A DNA stretch of 64,000 bases from Xaviernesmea rhizosphaerae (GTDB lineage Bacteria > Pseudomonadota > Alphaproteobacteria > Rhizobiales > Rhizobiaceae): positions 117,399 to 181,398 of the forward strand of contig NZ_MKIO01000038.1 of assembly GCF_001938945.1 (NCBI RefSeq). The letters run 5' to 3'. Under the pieces are notes generated by a model, which had not been told where the DNA came from, made no database searches, and saw only the letters and a list, made by a program, of their open reading frames with translations. This document shows positions 44,845-51,373 of this stretch, piece by piece (within the stretch, counting starts at the first letter, position 1; each line of letters opens with the position of its first letter). The position numbers and the translations under genes are program-made.

Positions 44845-45417
44845 ATGAAAGCCTCAGAAGCAGACATTCTCATCATTCCCGGCTACACCAATTCCGGACC
44901 CGACCACTGGCAGACGCGCTGGGAGAGCAAGCTCGCCTCCGCGCGGCGCGTGGAGCAGGCGGAATGGTCCAAGCCCGTGCGCGAGGACTGGGTGCAGCGC
45001 GTGGCGGAAGAAATCGCCGCGGCGACCAAGCCGGTGGTGCTCGTTGCCCATTCGCTGGGGGTGACGACCGCCATTCACGCGCTCGAACAGGCCGGCACCG
45101 ACAAGATCGCCGGCGCCTTCTTCGTGGCGCCGCCGGATGTGGCCAATGCCGAGATCCGGCCGAAGCATCTGATGACCTTCGGACCCTATCCGCGTAACCG
45201 CCTGCCCTTCCCCTCGCTGATCGTCGCCAGCCGCAACGATCCGTTCGGTTCCTACGAGCATGCCGAGGCGATTGCCGATGCCTGGGGCTCGCTGCTGGTG
45301 GATGCCGGCGAATCGGGCCATCTCAACAGCGAGTCGGGCCATGGCCCCTGGCCGGAAGGGAGCATGGTCTTCGCCCGCTTCCTCAGCCAGCTCAAGCCGC
45401 CGCAGCCCGTAGGGTAG
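44845..45417 (+). CDS. RBBP9/YdeN-type serine hydrolase
   Basis: A 190-residue alpha/beta hydrolase of the RBBP9 family, small serine hydrolases of unknown natural substrate. N-terminal DILIIPGYTNSGPDHWQTRWE is the family signature; the nucleophile is VAHSLGVTTAI, with an Asp in SRNDPFGSYEHA and His in ESGHLNSESGHG. The ATG lies within a divergent-ended region after the PilZ gene. It converges on the DUF1476 gene. Confidence 0.9.
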   Translation: MKASEADILIIPGYTNSGPDHWQTRWESKLASARRVEQAEWSKPVREDWVQRVAEEIAAATKPVVLVAHSLGVTTAIHALEQAGTDKIAGAFFVAPPDVANAEIRPKHLMTFGPYPRNRLPFPSLIVASRNDPFGSYEHAEAIADAWGSLLVDAGESGHLNSESGHGPWPEGSMVFARFLSQLKPPQPVG

Positions 45418-45479
45418 AGCGGCACGGCGTTCGTGCCCTCGCAAAAGCGCCCCAGCCCATCGCCAAAGACTGGCGGTGA

Positions 45480-45794
45480 TCAGAATTCATCGACCTCGCT
45501 GAGCGCATCATGCATCAGCTCGTCCATCCTGGCGCGGATGTCCGCCTCGTCGATCGCCACACCGGCGGCCTCGAAATCGGCCTTCAGCTTGCGCACGACA
45601 TCCTCATGGCCGAGCTCCTCGAAATCGGCGGCTGCCACCTCGCGAGCGTAGAGATCAGGTTCGGGATGGCCGAGCAGGCCGGCTGCCCACAGGCCGACCA
45701 TCTTGTTGCGGCGCGCCTCGGCCTTGAAGCGCAATTCCTCGTCATGGGCGAATTTGTTTTCGAAAGCACGTACACGATCGGGCATGATGGTCAT
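45480..45794 (-). CDS. F1-ATPase inhibitor zeta subunit (DUF1476)
   Basis: A 104-residue all-helical protein of the DUF1476 family. In Paracoccus this protein (zeta) binds the F1 sector and blocks ATP hydrolysis; whether rhizobial forms inhibit strongly is debated. Recognised by ERQ-type start MPDRVRAFENKFAHDEELRFKAEARRNKMVGLWAAG and LGHEDVVRKLKADF. GGGAG is six bases before the ATG. In rhizobia this gene commonly neighbours purC, as here (opposite strand, 270 bases away). Confidence 0.9.
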   Translation of the reverse strand: MTIMPDRVRAFENKFAHDEELRFKAEARRNKMVGLWAAGLLGHPEPDLYAREVAAADFEELGHEDVVRKLKADFEAAGVAIDEADIRARMDELMHDALSEVDEF

Positions 45795-46063
45795 GGTCGT
45801 CTCCCTTTACCGGTCACGGCCACGCCTGCGGGCGCACGGCCCGCACGGCCGCAGGCGGGAGGAAATCAAATGGCCGCCAAAAGCGCAAGCCAAGCTTTTG
45901 CGCCTCTGATTGTTTCCGCATAAGCGCGCGCAAAAGCGCCCTCTCACCCCGGACGCCGATTGTGAAAGACGTTCATTTCGGCTATTCACCCGCTTGAACA
46001 CCTTTGAGCGGACGCCGACTTTTTAAAAATGCCGGCGTTCCAGTAACGATAGAGACCAATTCC

Positions 46064-46828
46064 ATGAACCGTCGCCGCCGTATTTACGAAGGCAAGGCCA
46101 AGATCCTGTATGAGGGTCCGGAGCCAGGCACGCTGATCCAGTTCTTCAAGGATGATGCCACCGCCTTCAACAAGAAGAAGCATGATGTCATCGACGGCAA
46201 GGGCGTCATCAACAACCGCATCTCCGAATATATCTTCACCCATCTGAACAAGATCGGCATTCCCACGCATTTCATCCGCCGGCTGAACATGCGCGAACAG
46301 CTGATCAAGGAAGTGGAGATCATTCCGCTCGAGATCGTCGTGCGCAACGTCGCCGCCGGCTCGCTGTCCAAGCGGCTCGGCATCGAGGAAGGCACCGTTC
46401 TGCCCCGCTCGATCATCGAGTTCTACTACAAGGCCGATGCGCTCGAAGATCCGATGGTCTCCGAAGAGCATATCACGGCCTTCGGCTGGGCAAGCCCGCA
46501 GGAACTCGACGACATCATGGCGCTCGCCATCCGCATCAACGACTTCCTGTCCGGCCTTTTCCTTGGCGTCGGCATCCAGCTCGTCGATTTCAAGATCGAA
46601 TGCGGCCGACTGTTCGAGGGCGACATGATGCGCATCATCCTCGCCGACGAGATCTCGCCCGACAGCTGCCGCCTCTGGGATGTCGAGACCAAAAACCGTA
46701 TGGACAAGGACCGGTTCCGCCGGGACATGGGCGGGCTGGTCGAAGCCTATCAGGAAGTAGCCCGTCGCCTGGGCATCATGAACGAGAACGAGCCGCCGCG
46801 CGGCTCCGGCCCGGTTCTGGTCAAGTAA
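46064..46828 (+). CDS. purC: Phosphoribosylaminoimidazole-succinocarboxamide synthase
   Basis: Makes SAICAR from CAIR, aspartate and ATP in purine synthesis. 254 residues, as in other rhizobia. Signatures: RRIYEGKAKILYEGP, KDDATAFNKKK, the PFEVVVR-like PLEIVVRNVAAGSL, LVDFKIECG and ADEISPDSCRLWD. The frame opens 20 codons upstream, but MNRRRRIYEGKAK is the known N-terminus. Followed after 12 bases by purS; promoter in the 270 bases shared with DUF1476. Confidence 0.96.
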   Translation: MNRRRRIYEGKAKILYEGPEPGTLIQFFKDDATAFNKKKHDVIDGKGVINNRISEYIFTHLNKIGIPTHFIRRLNMREQLIKEVEIIPLEIVVRNVAAGSLSKRLGIEEGTVLPRSIIEFYYKADALEDPMVSEEHITAFGWASPQELDDIMALAIRINDFLSGLFLGVGIQLVDFKIECGRLFEGDMMRIILADEISPDSCRLWDVETKNRMDKDRFRRDMGGLVEAYQEVARRLGIMNENEPPRGSGPVLVK

Positions 46829-46840
46829 GGAGCACCGATC

Positions 46841-47083
46841 ATGATCAAGGCACGCGTCACCGTGACGCTCAAGAACGGCGTTCTCGACCCGCAGGGCAAG
46901 GCGATCGAAGGCGCGCTCGGCGCGCTTGGTTTCGACGGCATCGGCCAGGTTCGCCAGGGCAAGGTCTTCGATCTGACGATTGAGACCGCCGACCGCGAAA
47001 AGGCCGAGGCCGACCTCAAGGCCATGTGCGAGAAGCTGCTGGCCAACACCGTGATCGAGAATTATACTATCGCCCTCGACTGA
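46841..47083 (+). CDS. purS: FGAM synthase subunit PurS
   Basis: An 80-residue bridging subunit of the PurLQS complex; it brings the PurQ glutaminase to PurL and may channel ammonia. The pattern IKARVTVTLKNGVLDPQGKAI-EGALGALGF with RQGKVFDLTIE is diagnostic. It lies 12 bases after purC and 18 bases before a coiled-coil gene, all in one operon. Confidence 0.95.
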   Translation: MIKARVTVTLKNGVLDPQGKAIEGALGALGFDGIGQVRQGKVFDLTIETADREKAEADLKAMCEKLLANTVIENYTIALD

Positions 47084-47101
47084 CGGGTGAAGGAGCGCGC
47101 C

Positions 47102-47359
47102 ATGGCGAATGTCACCAACGAGCTCATGTACGAGCTGTTGAAGCGGATGAATCAGAGGTTCGACCGGGTCGATCAGGCCGTCGGCGAACTGAAGAACGAG
47201 ATGCAGAGCATGCGCGGCACGCTCATCTCCATTCATCAGGACATTCACAACATCTATGGCATTTTGGGGCGGCATGAGAGCCGCCTCGATCGTATCGAAA
47301 ATCACCTCGAACTGCGCGAGCTCGCCGAGGCCCAGGCAAGGTTCGAACCGCACCCATGA
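47102..47359 (+). CDS. Small coiled-coil protein within the pur operon
   Basis: An 85-residue protein with heptads across most of its length (LLKRMNQRFDRVDQAVGELKNEM and IHNIYGILGRHESRLDRIENHLELRELAEAQ), so probably a helical oligomer. No named family; it resembles short coiled-coil proteins in which a heptad helix follows a MANVTNELMYELLK start. AAGGAG is six bases before the ATG (a GTG 5 codons earlier is disfavoured). Its last codons overlap the purQ start (ATGA), so the two are coupled. Role in purine synthesis unknown. Confidence 0.7.
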   Translation: MANVTNELMYELLKRMNQRFDRVDQAVGELKNEMQSMRGTLISIHQDIHNIYGILGRHESRLDRIENHLELRELAEAQARFEPHP

Positions 47360-48027
47360 AATCAGCCGTCGTCCAACTTCCCGGCCTCAACCGTGACCGT
47401 GACATGATCGCGGCTCTGACGCTGATCTCCGGCAAGGCACCGGTCACCGTCTGGCAGACGGATACCGAAATTCCCGATGTCGATCTGATCGTCATTCCCG
47501 GCGGCTTTTCCTATGGCGACTATCTGCGCTGCGGCGCGATTGCTGCGCGCATGCCGGTGATGCAGGCGATCCGCGCCAAGGCGGAAGCCGGCGTGAAGGT
47601 GCTGGGCGTGTGCAACGGCTTCCAGATCCTGCTCGAGGCCGGCCTGCTGCCAGGCGCGCTGATGCGCAATGCCTCGCTGCGCTTCGTCTGCAAGGAAGTG
47701 AAGCTGGAAGTGGTCAATGCCGAGACGGCGTTTACCCGCGCCTATGGCAAGGGCCAGATCATCCGCTGCCCCGTTGCCCATCACGACGGCAATTATTTCG
47801 CCGATGCCGAGACGCTTGAGCGCATCGAGGGCGAGGGGCAGGTCGTGTTCCGCTATGCCGAAGGCACCAATCCGAACGGCTCGTTGCGCGATATCGCTGC
47901 CGTCACCAATGCCGCCGGCAATGTGCTGGGCATGATGCCGCATCCGGAAAACCTGATCGAAGCAGCCCATGGCGGGTCCGACGGCCGCGGCCTCTTCGCC
48001 TCCGCGCTCGACGTGATCGCCGCCTGA
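47356..48027 (+). CDS. purQ: FGAM synthase subunit PurQ (glutaminase)
   Basis: Class I amidotransferase that releases ammonia from glutamine for PurL. 223 residues. The nucleophile elbow is KVLGVCNGFQILLEAGLLPG, the glutamine-site IPGGFSYGDYLRCGAIA and the His/Glu pair in MMPHPENLIE near the C-terminus are clear. Start overlaps the upstream coiled-coil gene. PurL is encoded about 23 kb away, so expression of the three subunits is not from one operon. Confidence 0.96.
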   Translation: MKSAVVQLPGLNRDRDMIAALTLISGKAPVTVWQTDTEIPDVDLIVIPGGFSYGDYLRCGAIAARMPVMQAIRAKAEAGVKVLGVCNGFQILLEAGLLPGALMRNASLRFVCKEVKLEVVNAETAFTRAYGKGQIIRCPVAHHDGNYFADAETLERIEGEGQVVFRYAEGTNPNGSLRDIAAVTNAAGNVLGMMPHPENLIEAAHGGSDGRGLFASALDVIAA

Positions 48028-48029
48028 TC

Positions 48030-48431
48030 ATGATGCGTGTCATCCCCCTCGGCGCGCTGATGGCGCTAGCGGCCATCGCGCTGCCGGCCTGCCAGGCCTC
48101 GGCGCCGGCCCCCAAGGCCCCGCCCGCTCAGAATACGGCCGCCCTGCCGACCATGGAGCGGATCGCGCTGGCGGCCAATCGCTGCTGGTTCAAATCAGGC
48201 GATGCCGCCTTCAAGCCCTACCGCATGGCGCCCGAGCTGAACTCCTTCTCCGGCCGGCCGCGCATCCTGCTGGTCCATCGCGGCGCGCCGGAAGCCCGGC
48301 CGCTGGCCGTGGTGCAGGCGGAGGGCCACCCTGCCCGGCTGCAGGCCTTCGGGCCCCTGTTCTCGCAGGATGTGGGCCCGCGCATGACCGGCGATATCCG
48401 CCGCTGGGCAAATGGCGACACGGGCTGCTGA
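48030..48431 (+). CDS. Small secreted lipoprotein-like protein
   Basis: A 133-residue protein starting two bases after purQ. N-terminus MMRVIPLGALMALAAIALPAC is a lipoprotein signal with the lipobox LPAC near residue 21, then a Pro/Ala linker (ASAPAPKAPPAQNTAALP) and a small domain with ALAANRCWFKSGDAAFKPYRM and a C-terminal cysteine. No family recognised. Its place right after purQ suggests co-transcription, but any functional tie to purines is unproven. Confidence 0.72.
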   Translation: MMRVIPLGALMALAAIALPACQASAPAPKAPPAQNTAALPTMERIALAANRCWFKSGDAAFKPYRMAPELNSFSGRPRILLVHRGAPEARPLAVVQAEGHPARLQAFGPLFSQDVGPRMTGDIRRWANGDTGC

Positions 48432-48438
48432 CGCCTTG

Positions 48439-48483
48439 GCGCACCGGAGCGAAACGTGGGAACCGTTTTTCCGTCCGATGCGC
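48439..48483. repeat. Rhizobial-type palindromic repeat
   Basis: GCGCACCGGAGCGAAACGTG followed by GGAACCGTTTTTCCG and TCCGATGCGC; GCGCA...TGCGC ends and a CGAAAC...CGTTTTTCCG-like inner pair. Same family as the element at 35.9 kb. Confidence 0.55.
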
Positions 48484-48560
48484 CCGATCGTCTTTGTCTG
48501 AAGCATGATCTTATCGAATCCTCTCCGACCGGATTGTATCCCAAGGAGCGCAAGAGGAAG

Positions 48561-48615
48561 CCAGACATGAAAAAGGAGTGCATCCAGCCGGATCGCACTC
48601 CTTTTTCATGTCTGG
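48561..48615. terminator. Long symmetric bidirectional terminator
   Basis: Perfect 21-pair stem (CCAGACATGAAAAAGGAGTGC and its complement) with a 13-base loop that can pair further (ATCC / GGAT) around a one-base bulge. AAAAA before and TTTTT after the GGAGTGC/GCACTCC core make it active in both directions. It separates the convergent lipoprotein and DUF1127 genes. Confidence 0.85.
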
Positions 48616-48686
48616 GACAAGGATGACAATCGTCTCCATTGCTTCGCTGATGATCCGATCCTGATCGCTGATCGCATCATCGGCCG

Positions 48687-48950
48687 TCAGTCGAAGAAGA
48701 AGGATTTGGACACTTCGGCTTCCGCCTCGGCCCGGCTGATGCCGATATCGCGCAGCTGGTCGTCAGAAAGGTCCCGCAGAACCAGCCGGCCGGCGCGCCG
48801 CATCCGCCAATGGGAGAAACGTTCGATCAGACGGGCAAAGGTGCCCTTTGCCGGCGCAGGAAGCGGCGACACCATCTCGCCCGCGCTCGTGAAGATGCGT
48901 TCGCGCTGATAGCCATCGGGGAAAATTGTCTCATTTGTATCAAGATACAC
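48687..48950 (-). CDS. DUF1127 (YjiS-like) small protein
   Basis: An 87-residue protein with the DUF1127 domain in its C-terminal half (RLIERFSHWRMRRAGRLVLRDLSDDQLRDIGISRAEAEAEV). Arg-rich DUF1127 proteins are common in alphaproteobacteria; some affect RNA handling or phosphate and carbon control. The start is GTG with AAAGGA upstream; a later ATG would leave the domain alone. It is divergent from the MocR-type gene. Confidence 0.82.
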   Translation of the reverse strand: MYLDTNETIFPDGYQRERIFTSAGEMVSPLPAPAKGTFARLIERFSHWRMRRAGRLVLRDLSDDQLRDIGISRAEAEAEVSKSFFFD

Positions 48951-49021
48951 GGGTTCGATTCCTTTTGCGTTCTCAGAAGGAGGTCAATTTACGTCGTCGT
49001 CGGGACACATTGTTCCCTTGA

Positions 49022-49076
49022 GTGACAATCAATCGATACATTTGACATCGAACCAGAACAATGCCATTATTGTCAC
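49022..49076. promoter_or_regulatory. Inverted repeats between DUF1127 and MocR genes
   Basis: GTGACAAT (49022-49029) and ATTGTCAC (49069-49076) are perfect inverted 8-mers; a nested ACAAT-N6-ATTGT (49058-49073) lies just before the MocR start. Good candidate operator for the divergent pair. Confidence 0.45.
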
Positions 49077-49077
49077 C

Positions 49078-50493
49078 ATGACAAATTGGCTCCCCAATCT
49101 CTCCGAGGGCACGGGCCCGCTCTATCAGCGCCTGGCCGATTCCATCGAGGCGGCGATCGATGGCGGATCGCTTGCGCCTGGCGACAAGCTGCCGCCGCAG
49201 CGTAATCTCGCCTTCGACATCGGTGTGACGCTTGGAACGGTCAGCCGCGCCTATGCGCTGGTGCATGAGCGCGGGCTGGTGGCCGGCGAGGTGGGGCGGG
49301 GCACCTATGTGCGCGAGCGGGGCAATGGCGGCGAGCCCTCCCCGGCCTCGCCGCTGAACCACGAGCTGCGCAGCGGCCGCTCGCTCGATCCGCCGGATGG
49401 CAAACTGCGCTTCGATTCCACCGGCGCGGCGGATGTGGGACAAGCGGACCTTATAGAGCGGGTTCTGGCCCAGGTCGTGGCCGAGCATCCGGCCGAAATC
49501 ACCAATTACGCCCGCAATGCACCGGCACACTGGCAGGAGGCCGGCGTGCGCTGGCTGTCGCGCCAGGGCTTTTCGCCCGAGGCGGAGGATGTGGTGTTCA
49601 CGCAAGGGGCGCATTCCGCGATCATGGCGGTGGTGACGGCCGTCACCTCGCCGGGCGACAAGGTGCTGTTCGAGAGCCTGACCTATACGCACATTGCCCG
49701 GGCGCTCGGGCTGACCGGCCGGCGGGTGATCGCCAGCGAGATCGACGAGGAAGGGCTGGTGCCCGAGGATTTCGAGCGGGTCTGCCAGCAGCAGCATCCG
49801 GCCATCGCCTTTCTCATGCCCTCGGCCCATAATCCGAGCCTGGCGGTGATGAGTCTCGGCCGGCGGCGCGCGATCGCCGAGATCGCCCGGCGGCACAATG
49901 TGATGCTGATCGAGGATGATATTTACGGCGTGCTGACGCGCCCCGACATTCCCATGCTGGCCACACTCGCGCCGGAGCGCACCTTCGTGGTCTCGGGCTT
50001 TGCCAAGGCCGTGGCGGCGGGGCTTCGTGGCGGCTGGGTCGCCTGCCCGCCGAATATGAGCACGCGCGTGCGCGTGGCGCAGAAGATGCTGACCGGCGGC
50101 CTCGCCTTCCTGCTGGCCGAGAGCAGCGCACGGCTGGTGCTGTCAGGCGAGGCGGAGGCGATCCGCCGTGATGTCGCCGCCGAGCTTTCGGCGCGCCATG
50201 CGATCGTCCTGGAAAGTCTGGCAGGGCATTCCCTCCGCTCGACGTCGCAGATCCCCTTCTTCTGGCTCGACCTGCCGGAACCCTGGCTCTCCGGCACCTT
50301 CAAGGCCGCCGCCTTCGAGGCTGGCGTGCTGATCGACGATGAGGACGAGTTCAAGGCCGGGCGGCCGGACCGGGTGCTCCACAAGGTCCGCGTCGGCTTT
50401 TCCAACCACCGGCGCGAGGATGTGCGCCGCGGCATGGCGCTGTTGCGCAGCCTGCTCGATGGCGGCCTTTCCGGCTATGAAGGCGGGATCTGA
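49078..50493 (+). CDS. MocR-type regulator (GntR helix-turn-helix plus aminotransferase domain)
   Basis: A 471-residue MocR/PdxR-like transcription regulator. The N-terminal GntR winged helix (about 15-80: PLYQRLADSIEAAIDGGSLAPGDKLPPQRNLA...LGTVSRAYALV) binds DNA; the C-terminal fold-type I aminotransferase-like domain (about 100-471) binds PLP, with SGFAKAVAAGLRGGW carrying the likely lysine, and PSAHNPS. Such regulators sense PLP or amino acids. The start is the ATG after the operator-like repeats; an earlier TTG is less likely. It is divergent from DUF1127. A palindromic element abuts its stop. Confidence 0.92.
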   Translation: MTNWLPNLSEGTGPLYQRLADSIEAAIDGGSLAPGDKLPPQRNLAFDIGVTLGTVSRAYALVHERGLVAGEVGRGTYVRERGNGGEPSPASPLNHELRSGRSLDPPDGKLRFDSTGAADVGQADLIERVLAQVVAEHPAEITNYARNAPAHWQEAGVRWLSRQGFSPEAEDVVFTQGAHSAIMAVVTAVTSPGDKVLFESLTYTHIARALGLTGRRVIASEIDEEGLVPEDFERVCQQQHPAIAFLMPSAHNPSLAVMSLGRRRAIAEIARRHNVMLIEDDIYGVLTRPDIPMLATLAPERTFVVSGFAKAVAAGLRGGWVACPPNMSTRVRVAQKMLTGGLAFLLAESSARLVLSGEAEAIRRDVAAELSARHAIVLESLAGHSLRSTSQIPFFWLDLPEPWLSGTFKAAAFEAGVLIDDEDEFKAGRPDRVLHKVRVGFSNHRREDVRRGMALLRSLLDGGLSGYEGGI

Positions 50494-50634
50494 CAGTCTA
50501 TCCCATAATCGCCGTTGGCCGCCTGCAAATGGCAATGTCTGCGCTTCCGGTGCTCACGTACGTTGAGTAGGCTGCGCTCCGGTTCTCGAAATCGCCATTT
50601 TCGGCAGCCCAACGGCAATTCTTGAATAGACTGT
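50493..50634. repeat. Palindromic dispersed element, copy B (inverted)
   Basis: Begins at the MocR stop (TGACAGTCT). Read on the minus strand it matches copy A after purL nearly end to end, including GATTTCGAGAACCGGAGCG, GTGAGCACCGGAAGCGCAGA and the block TTGCCATTTGCAGGCGGCCA. Ends are imperfect inverted repeats around (A)GTCTAT..CC..AA..TYGCCGTTGG. Confidence 0.8.
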
Positions 50635-50681
50635 GAGAAGCAGGAGAGTAGCGCCCGCTCGACTTCGGGGCATAGGATGTT

Positions 50682-50706
50682 CCGAAATCCGCTTCCCACC
50701 TTTCGG
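50682..50706. repeat. Rhizobial-type palindromic repeat
   Basis: CCGAAA-N13-TTTCGG within CCGAAATCCGCTTCCCACCT, followed by TCCGATGCTCTA. Same family as at 35.9, 44.4 and 57.2 kb. Confidence 0.6.
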
Positions 50707-50715
50707 TCCGATGCT

Positions 50716-51267
50716 CTAAAAGCCGGAATGCCGGGTGAGAAACGCAGCCTCTTGCGGCGAGGTTTCGCGCCCGAGGGCCTGGTTTCGATGCGGAAAGCGG
50801 CCGAAGCGGTCGATGATCTCGGCATGCTGGCGGGCGAAGTCGAGCGAATTGCCATGCTCCGGCCGCTGGCTGAACAAGGCAATGCAGCGCTGCTGGTCGC
50901 CGGGATCCTCGCTGTGCATGAAGGGCAGATAGAAGAACATCTGCCGATCGGCATCCATTCCCTCCGGATAGCCGCGCTCGAGCGCAAATTGCGCCAGGGC
51001 CCGCGCCTTGCCGTCGCCCTCGAAGGCGCGCGCCGTGCCGCGGAACATGTTGCGGGGGAACTGGTCCAGAAACAGGATCAGCACCAGGCAGCCCTCGGGC
51101 GTCTCAGCCATGACATCCGCCGCGCCGGCCCGCACCCGCTCGTAATCGGAGAGGAATCGCTCCCGCAATTCGGCATCGAATTCGGGTGTCGAACCGAACC
51201 AGTGCGCCCGGGCATGGTCGGACAGCCAGAAAGCCAGGACGGCGTCGGCTTCGATCGGGGCGGACAT
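50716..51267 (-). CDS. DUF924 family protein
   Basis: A 183-residue protein of the DUF924 family (all-helical, tetratricopeptide-like), function unknown. Recognised by VLAFWLSDHARAHWFGSTPEFD, LVLILFLDQFPRNMFRGTARAFEGD and RQMFFYLPFMHSED, EHGNSLDFARQHAEII-DRFGRFPHRN. Of two ATGs the second is chosen because AAGGAG is six bases before it and touches the first. It is divergent from the region holding the palindromic element. Confidence 0.88.
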   Translation of the reverse strand: MSAPIEADAVLAFWLSDHARAHWFGSTPEFDAELRERFLSDYERVRAGAADVMAETPEGCLVLILFLDQFPRNMFRGTARAFEGDGKARALAQFALERGYPEGMDADRQMFFYLPFMHSEDPGDQQRCIALFSQRPEHGNSLDFARQHAEIIDRFGRFPHRNQALGRETSPQEAAFLTRHSGF

Positions 51268-51373
51268 CTCCATCTCCTTTTCACGCGCACAGGGCCGGCG
51301 AAGGACGCCGCCCCTGTTTCCTATAGATGTTCCCGGCGATCAGGGCGTGACGCTACGGCACCGCAAGAGCGGC

